Positions 50,301 through 61,700 of a stretch of DNA of 64,000 bases are shown in pieces. How positions within the stretch are numbered: the first letter of the stretch is position 1; every line of letters begins with the position of its first letter. The DNA lies in the NCBI GenBank assembly GCA_949752745.1, contig OX457027.1:18804603-18868602 (forward strand), in the 5' to 3' direction. The stretch comes from Protula sp. h YS-2021 (lineage: Eukaryota > Annelida > Polychaeta > Sabellida > Serpulidae). The notes under the pieces are model-generated. The model was not told the DNA's origin. It worked only from the letters and a program-made list of their open reading frames with translations, and did no database searches. The position numbers and the translations under genes are program-made.

Positions 50301-53300
50301 GGAGAACAACAACAGACAGAGAACAAACAAAACAAAAAAAATCTTGAAACTCGAGCCCTGTGAGATTAACATTGGATTCCCAATTACTAAATGCAATATA
50401 TTTTTTCACCATCAGGACAAAAGCAACATACTTAAATTACATCCAGGCTTAAAGTGCACAAGGGTTGAAATATTTCTGAACCGATAAACTGTTTTTTAAA
50501 CGCATAGCAAAAACTACATTTTTAAATCTATTCTCAGCCCTAGTCACCTACCTACAGAAATCTCCGCTGCAAGGCTGACAGTGTCCGCCACTGTATATAC
50601 TGTATATACCCCCAATAAAAACAAACCACAATGCGCAAAAACTTGCATGCGAAAAAATAATTTAAAAAAAAAAACATAGAATCGAAAAATCAGTGGGGCA
50701 AGATATGACCCCCCTCCCCCACCCCCACCCCATTGATTGCAGAATACTAAAACATGCCTCCAGTTCCCAAAAGGTCCAGGCATGTTTAAGTTTTTAATTA
50801 ATTTATTGAGGATACCATCAAAAAGAATAGATATGCCCTTCACCCCCAATTTCTCATAGCGTTCAGCCAGCTTCCCATCCCTTTAAGCATACCTGCATTT
50901 GGCCATTTTTCATCAATCGTAAAAACTTGAAGTTTTGATGTGAAATGTGTAAATTTTTATCCTGGTATGACGAAGTGTTTTGTCCAGACAAGTTCTCAGA
51001 AACTAAACCCCTTCAATTTTATGGGCAATTTCAAGCCAAAAAAAAAAACAAACAAAAAAACTCATTTGACGTTTTGTACATCTAAATGCCAAACCGCCTA
51101 CCCGAAAATCTATGGCCTATTTAAAAAATAATTTATTGTGGTACATCTGTAATAAACATATTATATTGCAAGTTGGAGAATCATACATTCTAATTAGTGT
51201 AAGAATGATGGGAAATTCGTTTGCGAAATTTAGAAGGTGGCTGTGTGTTAAGCGTGTGCGTGTGCATTTTAATCAATGAGGTCTACTTGTTTCCGAAATT
51301 CAAAGGTAAACAGCTCGGCTACATTATCTACCCGATTGGGCAGCCAAATCTTAAATTAGACGACTTTTTCCCTGCCCCCGCAGCTTGGCCAGTCGCTATT
51401 GTATAGCCCTGCGGATGCCCAGTGTTTGTAATTTGTGTGCCAACACGGCAAAGTTTCGCCATCAAATATACATTTCAGCATTTCTTTTTTAGTTTTGCAT
51501 TCTTTGTTGGGCTGACTAAATGGAACATTGCAAACGTCGTTAGAACACCCCTAATTAGCAAACAATCTACCCTGTCATCACTTTGTCACTACATTTATCT
51601 TCTTACGCTTCGACTTATTTCAACTTAGTGAACTCTATAAAACGATCACTTAGACAGCTGAAAAGTTGTTCACTTGGCAACCACTTGGCACCATAGCAAA
51701 ATATATAAATATTACGACGAGGAAGACGTGGACATTGTGCCGTGATGTAAAAAGCGAAGACACTGCAAAGGTGAAAATAGAAACCGACCAATTTAAACAA
51801 AGTTTGGCCAACAATGCTATGAGATGTACTCGGACTGAATCTGAGGAACGAACAGCATGTTTTGTGTTTCTCTGAAAGCTATACGTTTATCTGTTATCTG
51901 GCCGACAACAGAAATACGGCAATTTCAAAACTGTAAAATGACCTCCATTAGCAAATTTTTGACGGATCGCCACAAAAATTTCAAGAGAGGCCTACCTCAT
52001 GAACATTCGCACATAATTTGAAAGGAATCAAATCCCAGTTGTGGGGGTAGAAGCATTTTGAAAATTGGTTACAAAAATATCATAATACCCCCTTCATACC
52101 TATTAAGCCATGTTTTTTTTTTTAAATGGCTCCCATTTTTGGCCAATTTTGGCGGATTACCAAAAGAGTAAAGAGCATTCCTACAAATTTGAAAGAAATC
52201 CGAGCAAAACTGAAGAAGAAGAAGAAGAAGCGTTTTAAGTAAAAGTTTACATACGTACACACATACAGATGCCCTACAAGTAATGAATATAGCCCACCGA
52301 CATCAGTCGGCTCAGTTAAAAAATGTTCATTCAAATCTCCGATTTAAGCATTTCAGGCATGAATCTTCTGAGGAAAGTTGAAGGAATGTTCTAAAAATAT
52401 TTAATTTAAAGGAATATAAGTTTACTTTTGGTGTCACTTTGAAAAAAAATGAAGTATAATTCTTCACAATTTTTTTTTCTGTTGGACTGTCTGTTTGGTT
52501 AATTCAGATTACTTATTGGCCACTTTCAAATTGACCTTCCACGACGAAACTACTAAATTTTGCAACTGTGTGTCCAAATTCCAATCTTATCGATTTGAGC
52601 TAGTTACCCGACAGAAAAAGGCTTCTACGAAAGACCACCTTCGTAATGCAGTGACTGCCGCTCTAATGGTTCCGGGGGCTTACCACGGCGTCACAGTGTG
52701 AGAGCACCTCGTGCTCGGTGTGCATCGGCTCTAGACGCCGGAGACAAGCGAGGCGGACCTAGGGCTCAGGGCTTACCATGGCGTCACGACAAGGGCACGA
52801 CGCCGGAGACAAGTGAGGCGAAGCGAGGGCACAGGGGCTTACCACGGCGTCACGCGGCCAGCGTGAGAGCAGCCCGTGCTCGGTGAACATCGGCTCTAGG
52901 AAGGGCACGACGACGAACAGAAGCGAGGCGGACAGAGGCGCCTGGTAGTACAACAGCTGCAGCGAATTCACCTGCAGTTCTTTTTGATGCTCGTATATCC
53001 ACTAAAAGAGCAGAAAAAGAAAAATATCACTGAAAGCACAAAAATTGCCCTCACTCCCCCGCCCCCATCCCCAGACCGATTACTCTTTTTTTTAATTAAA
53101 AAATGTGCGCTCACGTTATGCCTAACTGAAGGTTGCAGGGATCGACGGCTTTATGGCTGCTGAAGACAAACACCGACATATTACGTTACAAATAATACAC
53201 TGTATAATACGAGTCAGAGCTCTTGATGTTTGTAAAGTATCCACAAAAAATAACGCTCCAGTGGACGTTTACGGTTACAACAGTGTTTTGGCTGAATAAG

Positions 53301-56300
53301 CTGAAATCATTTTTTTTTTTTTTTACAAAACAAATCTTAAACAACTGTTAATGCAGACAACTGAAACAAGCCATCATCGAGAGCACAGCCCCCAACCGGA
53401 AACGGCGACGAGTCGGTTTAAAATTAATGTACGATCCGACTGTGACACTGTGAACAGTATAAAACTATTTGTTACAGCTGAACCTGACGGGGACTCTGGT
53501 CGGGACGGCAAACTTAAAGAAAAGGGTTTAAGCTTTGTCTAAAACAGGTTCAAACACTAAGTCCATCGTCAAGCTTTTTTCATTCTTCTTACAGCATTGC
53601 CTTTTGAGTAGCAAAGTACGAAGTACGTGTCTGTGAGCAACATCACACCTACGTAATACGCAACCGCAGTTACCACGTTTCGGTAGCATTCGGAATTCAG
53701 TTTCTAACACAGTGACGTTGATCCTTAACCCAAAATCACCCACGGTCACCTCATTTTTCATGCAAGTTACAGACAAATTTTTATTGAAATCCTTCCAGCC
53801 GACCTTGAGATATGGTGTCCAAAAGGAAAAGATGTGCCAAATTTCAAAGTTTCACAGTGACTGTGACCTTTGACCCAAGGTCACTCCGAGCCTAATCAGG
53901 TTGCGACACCCTTTACATACAAGTTACCAATTTTGATTGAAATCCGTCCAGCCGACGTTGAGATATGTTGTCCAAAAGCAACAGATGTGTGAAATTTCAA
54001 AGTCTCACAGTGACCTTGACCTTTGACCCAAGGTCACTCAAAGGTAACTAAGACACGATCCTTCTCAACACAAGCCACCTACCAACTTTGGTTGAAATCC
54101 GTCCATCTAAATTTTTAGATATCGTGTCCACAAGAAAAGCTTTACACACTTTACAATCAAGCTAGAAAGTTTAATAAGGCGAAAAGCGTAGAACAATACA
54201 TTGGGAAACTGCGCTTGGCGAAAGTTCGTATTCTTCAAATGAACATGTCATTCATCTTATTCGCGACGTAATAATGTTTTTGATAACCTCAAATGCTTGA
54301 AATGTGATAAAGGTCACACACGCGTCATTATATCAGCATTTGCTCCTAAAAAGCAACACCTGGCAGCCAACACCTCGGCTACATCCAGGTTACCGAAACC
54401 AACCCACAGACCCCAGTAAAACAAGTTTCCCTCCTCCCTCCCCCCTCCCGCACAGACAACATCAAATGGTATTAAACACGGGGGAAGATTTTAGGGACCA
54501 ACAAAAAACTACCTTGTTTTCAATAAATATTAACGCTATTTTTCTACGAGTTGCACTGCACTTAAAAATATGAAATAATGAAACGTACTAGCATCATGTT
54601 CAACATACTAGAAAGGGGGATTTAAAAAAAACTTTCTGCCCTTTTTCTATACCGCATTTTAATTTTATTAGCAATATCGGGATAGCCTGTTACATTATAC
54701 TGAAATCGTCTCCTCTAGTTTGAATCCCAAGGGGGGGAGGGTTGCTTTGGTATATAAATGTAAAGCGGAGGCTATTAACTAAAGCAATATGTCCGGAGGC
54801 GGATTAGGTGCCGGGGGAACAAGTCATGGTTACCTTTAAGTCATAAAGATCAACTAAAAAATCGACTAATTTACAACTAAAAGTCCCTATAAATATTTTG
54901 GTCAACACCAGTCTATTAAAAGTGTTAACCTCTACACCGTTACTTCCTATACTGCTCCTTTTGCTTTGTTTGTTTTTTTTTTTTTCTAAATCAATACCTT
55001 TCCTAACTTAAGGTAAACTTGACTACGCCTCGAGGAGTACGTCTATCCACCGTCGGCGATATGGTGTGTGTAAGGCTGTTGCATGTTGACCACGCAAAAT
55101 TTAAAAGTGGCAGGATAGGTGTACGTAGTGTCCAACATTTAAGCGAATCAATCCATTACGCAGTAGGCGCGCGAGACTGCCGTAGGTACGCTAAGTACAG
55201 CGCCGATTTTGAAAAATAAGCCATGTCAATTTAAGTCACATCCTGAAAATTCTTGGTTAATGGACTGCGGAAGGGTCCAGAGAAGCCGTGTACAAAATTT
55301 AAAACGAATCCATCTATCAATGCAGCCTGTAGGCGCGTGAGACTGCCGTATATACGCTAAGTCCAAAGCCGATTTTCAAAAGTCCGCCATTTTGTCAATT
55401 TTTTTCCGTTCCAGAAAATTCTTGGTCACTGCACTGCGGAATGGTCCAGAGAAGCCGTATACAAAACTTGAAATGAATCAATCTATTAATGTGGCCTGTA
55501 GGCGAGTGAGACTGAAGCGTGACAGACGGACAGACAGACGGAGAGGCCGAAAAGTTCAAAACTGCATCCCTCCGTTGCACGGGGGATAAATATTGAATGC
55601 GTCCTTTTTCTATCATCAGTGGCCTGCACTCAACCTGGAATTCCACCAGTACCAAACTGCGCATTTTGAATAAAAGAACTGTGTGATGCATCACGGGATC
55701 TACTCAAAAGAAACGATCACTTCGAAATCAAACAACCTTATAAATAGACTGGTTAACATCAGTCTAATAAAAAAAAATTCGCCAAAAATCAAATTTTTAA
55801 CGAACCGTCAAAAGAATTGGCGTGCATCAAGCTACGACCATGGGGTGAGTCCTGTAAACTATCAGACCAAATGGACGGACATACGGATAGACAACGGATA
55901 GAGCCCAATCCATAAGCCCCCATGTGCAGTACAGGGATGGGCTAACTGACTACTGACTTTCTATGGTAACGCCCTATAAGATGGCCGCATGGTGGCCTTA
56001 ATATAACATGTTTTCTAAGTTTTAAAAAACTAGACTGCATGACTTAAAAAGATACGTCCCTATTACTTTTCAAAATCAATCTGCCCTCAGGATCGCAACA
56101 GTCCTGTTTTATGCGAGGAATCCCAATTAACAATTTTGGACAGTAACATAAATTAAACAATGCCACCCAAGATAAGGTTTCTAGTTACTCTTTAAACGCG
56201 ATAGCCACTTCCGTATCATACAGATTTAATACAAGTGCCGAAAGAAAATAGTGAATCCAAAGGGTAATCAAAACAAGAAACAATGCTTTTGGGACCTTAC

Positions 56301-58379
56301 AACTAAAGTATGTTTAACATTTTTAATGATAATCATCAGTATTACAGACCACATGACTGAAGAGTATTTCTTCTCAAAATCAAAAGGGATACTGGACAGC
56401 ACAGTATCTATTAGGTATTATCTATTAGGTATTAGTATGCTAAAACTTGCTTTGATGATATGCGAACCAAAGAGGACTCTGGCTCGCTGTACTCGTAATT
56501 ACACACATAACAACATGCATAATTAAATATGTTATTCAGAAACTTACTTCAGTTGCTCAACTACTAAAATATTCATTAACTTGGTTACAATGCAAGAAAC
56601 TCTGCAGACATCATATGTGTTTTGTGTTTGGATAAAATGTCTTAGAATCCATTTTTTTCACCTGCTTGCATTAACAACTGTATAAGTTTGTTTTGTGAAA
56701 ATTGGATTTTAATCCGTTCAGCCGAAACATCTTTGTGACCCCGAACGTCCACTGGAGCATTACTTTTTGTGGATACCTTGTGATGCTTACAGATGTTTAC
56801 TACAGTTTTTTTCATCTGTTTTTAGATATTTTAGATTACTCCATTGTTTTTTACATGGATCACATAAAATATATTCAGTAAGTTTATCTTTCACTGCTAA
56901 ACCTTCAGTCCTTTCAATGGAACTAATCAACCCGTTCAAGGTGATGAGTAATATTTCAAATTTCTAGTACAAGCCCAAAGTACAACTGACACACGTACAC
57001 AAAGTTTATACGTATTGTAACATTTCGACTTGCGGTCTAGACATGTGGCAAGACGATGCATGTCATGGACGGAGTTCTTCTGCCAAAGGAAGCCAGACCT
57101 ACCACTTGATACAAGGCGGTCATAAACACGCACAGTACTGCGTAGGTGATGCCAGTAATTTGAATGCTCTCAGCTGAGTACCCGTTCAGTATCACACCGA
57201 TGCCGATTGGAAGCTGTAAATGAAATTGATAAGACATTATACTGGGTACTAGAAGCGTCTCTGCCGAAATCACGAGGGATGAGGCAGCCCCATGGAAACA
57301 CAGGATACAACCAAAGAAAGAAGGCATAGTAAGGTGTATCAAAACGAGGGTAGGGCAGTTCGCCACCACCTTATTTTAAAACGGTTATATTCGCCACTAG
57401 AGGTGTGACGGTTCGTACCGAAAACCGAGAAAAAGCCCAGTCACGGTTTCGGTTCGTTTTTTTTTTACTATTTATAACAAGATAATGCATTAATTTGGTA
57501 ATGTTATTTTAGTTCTTTTAGTATAGTTTAGTTTTAGTATATAAACCCGGCAAAAAAACTTTCTAGCCACTTACAGATTTGAGAATATTTCAAAATGTAG
57601 TCTACTTACGAGGTAATGACTGCTCTTGTCTGCTTCCGGCATCACTTATCCTAAGCTGAGTTGAAACTTATAACTGATATGTTCTCACAAAAATTCCGTC
57701 ACTCTTACTTTCTACAGCAGGGGTCATTTTCAAAAATTGCACTTTGGAAATCCCTGTTCAGTAATGGGTGTGGCCACCTCTATTTGCTATGCATTCTGCA
57801 CAGCGCTTGCGCATGCTATGCACCAGTTTTCTAACGTACTGTTCTGGCATTCTGTCCCATTCTTCCAAAAGATACTTCCTAACATCGTTGAGATTTTCTC
57901 CGCCGTTACTCGGCGATGCAGTGTCCTCCCTACGTAATCTCACACGTGCTCCATGGGATTCAAGTTGGGTGAGCAAGACGGCCAGTCCATTCGGTGTACT
58001 CCTTCAGCCCGCCTCCAGTAGCCCGATGGCGCCGGCCCGATCAAGATTTGATAATCTCCCCATTATCACTGATTTTCAACACCACAGGGCGAATCGGATT
58101 AAACATATTGGTCAATCTTAGCACACAAGCACACAAAGCGTACACATGAAACAATAGACACTTTGGCATTGAACCTTCCATAGTGCAATTTTCGAAAAAG
58201 ACCCCTGCTCTGCAAAAACGAATCGTGTTCACTGGAGCATGGCTGAATAATATTGCTAAACAGAGTATTATGTCACACATATACAGGGGTATTTGGAAAT
58301 GTATAAAAATTACACATTTTTAAAATTTAAACCCTTTCTTTTTTCAAAAACATTAGGTGGCTAGAAACTTTTTTTGCCT

Positions 58380-58435
<56 letters not shown>

Positions 58436-58692
58436 TGTTTATTTTTTTTATTTATTTATAAATGCCTGCACTTAATCCGATATTTCTTTTTACCTTAGAA
58501 CAGATACAAAACCTAACATATAACGGTTATGTTTTATATTTATTACCTCAAAGCTTACGTACACAAGAACTTACATTGTTATTGACTGACAGACTCACAT
58601 GTAGCCATAATAAACGCATGGAATTTGTCATAGGTTCCAAAAAAAGTGTGTGAAATATTTGTTGATTTGTCCGATGTGATACATATATATCT

Positions 58693-58744
<52 letters not shown>

Positions 58745-61700
58745 TTGAAACGAAAACTACCGGTTGTTTTTGCTGAACCGAACCGAAAAAACCGAACCGA
58801 AGATTTTTGTTGAACCGAACCGAATCGAACCGAGCCGGAGGTGAACCGTCACACCTCTACTCGCCACCAAACCATATTTTCAATTTCAGTTTTTATTATT
58901 TTGCATCATACTTTGCCACATGAAAGGTTTTTAAGGATACCGACAAATGCTACCGATACAAGCAATTTCGGATTAAAATGTGCTTTAAAGTGGTTTAAGT
59001 TTTGAGAATTTATTAACTCATTAAAGACTCGTTTGAACTCACTAAGAACTAATTTAGAAACATGTTGAGTGAAACTGATCTATATACATTGATTGAGTAC
59101 TGATTGTATTGATTTCAGTTGAAATGAATCAAGTTTTACCACAGTATAGCATCATAAACACTGAGACAAGATAACACACTGATATTGTGATTACCAGAGA
59201 TTCTGTTCTATTTGAAATGTGCCCTGATACTGCCTCTGCTCTGTAACAGATTTCAGTGTTTTTTTTCGTACCTTTCAGAAGAAACACTTTTTCACACAAT
59301 GATAGTGTACGATACCAGCTAAGTAAAATACAGCAAAAGGGCAGGATAAACTATTTATTGTACAGAGCTGCTCGCCAGCAAGAGGTTCTTGTCAAGCTCA
59401 GGAGATATCAAGTTATTTATAGGTGGCCTAACCCAATCAGGTCAATAACAGATAGCCTAGGAGAGTCATCCACTGACAGTATGAATCTGAGGTTTACACA
59501 GTTGGCCTAAAACACTTTGATTTAAATGCCACATATTCTCCGCGAACCTGGATCTTTATTCCTACCTTGCAAATGTCCAGAACACTAGGTGTAGGTGTAT
59601 CAAAATCAGATGTTAGGCAGTTGTGAAAAACAAACCCAAAGACCATGGGTCCAAACTGTACAACGAATCATCACAGAGATACAGTACGGTAAAAGAATGA
59701 CACAAGAACGTAAAATCGTGAAAAAAATAACCAAAAGATTTTTTACATATGAAAAACAATGCGACCTTGCATAATTTCAGTGCATACACATTACTAGACA
59801 CACATTGCAGCTTTAAGGAACCTGCAGCAAATGGCTACAGAGGATCAGTGCAAAGGCGGATAAAATGTCGACTAGAACTAAAATTGGTTGAAATGACATT
59901 CAGTAAACTTAACTGAACTTAATCAGCTCTAGCATCAATAAACTTGAGATGTATCCAAATATGTAGCCTTATTAACGTCAATTTTTGCTTTCAATGACAT
60001 TATTTTGCTCCACCCTGAAGTTTGAAGAAATGCTGAATCAGAATTAACCCACAGCTCAAAGACACCACAAACAGATACCTCTTGCCGGGCAATTCATGAA
60101 ATCCAGACTTGATCCTGATACAGGGGCTTGAATCGGCATACTCAGATGCTAAAAGCACCTTAAACAAACATTGCACCACTCTTCAAATATGGAGCTTCAT
60201 ACAACTCGACATCGCATTGGTTTCCCGGGACGATTAAACTGACGTTTCTCTTCTCTATTTTTGCAATGCAACTGCCTATTTAACTGAATATCTACACAAT
60301 TTTCCCCACAACCATTTTGTCCACACAAATAAATAAGACTGTCCAAGGACAATGTCCAACTAACAACACCATAACACCTATGCAGTCATTGCGACCTTCC
60401 TCAGAATTTGTCACAGCTAAAAGAACACCCATTGATTATCTCTTGCCTACTTCCACAACACATAATGAACAACGTCCGTTCGTTTTTGTCCAAATGACAA
60501 CCACGCCGATTCGGCCTCTTGTATATTAGACCGCTTTTCTCCACAGACTCACCCGGGATTCCATCAATACAGTTCTCATTAAAACTCACTATTATTACTG
60601 TTAACTAATTCTTACCACTGACCCAAAAACCCTCCCGAAGCCTGACAGGCGAGCACAAACAGTGTGCAAGATTGAGAAAGAGTTTTCAGTTAAGTCCACA
60701 TGCGAATGGTGATATATTTTTATCATTTCTTGTAGAATTATAATCACTTTCGCCAGCATGCAGTGTAACGTTTTTGATGAAAGGAACAGCCGGGAATACG
60801 GTTATGCCTATTCACTAGTCACACGTAATACAGCAGAAATATCAGGCTTTCTTTTGTACGCCCACGGGTTATCATGAAATAAAACAACTTTCTTTTCAGT
60901 CTTGAGCCAGGGTTTACCGACACTCGCGTATTTTAGTCGAATTCGGTCCTCTAACCTAAAAAAGTCGGGCAGCGGTCGATAACTTTCTTCAAGCTTTGCG
61001 AATGGGAAGATATGGAAGGAATTAGGTAAGTTAAATTGAAATTAAGTCTATTTTTACCATTTTCTGTCATATTCACGCCACTCCAGACAATCTGCATAAG
61101 CTCATAGATATTATAATTTGGGGGATAAATGTATTGGCATATCGACGACATAGCCCAGTTTGATGCTACTGCACGAAGCAAGCCACTTGAAATTGAACTT
61201 TACGGGGAAAGCAACAAGAAACTGTACGGCACATCGAAACTGGTGAAACTGAAAATGCGTTAGCTAAGTATCAACAGCGTTCGGGCCTGTTATTCTATGT
61301 TTAAGTGTAAACTAAAAGTCACGCAATTCACTACAACGTTCTTATTATTGGCCAGGACAATCTTCTGCACCTAACAGATAAATCTTCAGTGAAAACAATT
61401 GTGATATGCTCTTCCATTTTAATGCTGCTTGCTTTGCACAGCTAAACTGGTTAAACTGGATACATTTTCAGCTGACTAGGGCAACACTGTGAGTGCTACG
61501 AGTATTCAATATTCAGATGCTAACTAGTTCGTCCCAAACGGCCAGACAGAACTAACACTGTGAAGTTTGTTTTTTAGCCCACCTCACAATTTCCGCGGTG
61601 TAAAAAATTCTCTTTTAGTATTCAATACAGCTTAATAAAGAATACAACATGAAAGTAAATTCCACTTTATTAAAAAAAACACTGCAACATTCATCAGGGC

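Larger units (their letters stand above)
57398..58859. mobile_element. hAT-like non-autonomous element with 8-bp target duplication
   Basis: Perfect 17-bp terminal inverted repeats TAGAGGTGTGACGGTTC (57398-57414) and GAACCGTCACACCTCTA (58843-58859). They are flanked by TTCGCCAC (57390-57397) and CTCGCCAC (58860-58867), matching 7 of 8 bases. Sub-terminal CCGAACCGAA motifs repeat near the right end. Without the nested Tc1-like element and AT microsatellites it would be under about 500 bp. It lies in SLC35E3 intron 1. Confidence 0.88.

Noticed and set aside
59256..59510. 84-codon open frame in SLC35E3 intron 1
   Set aside because: Basic, plausible-looking translation but no family match and no reason to be an exon; exons 1 and 2 already join in phase.
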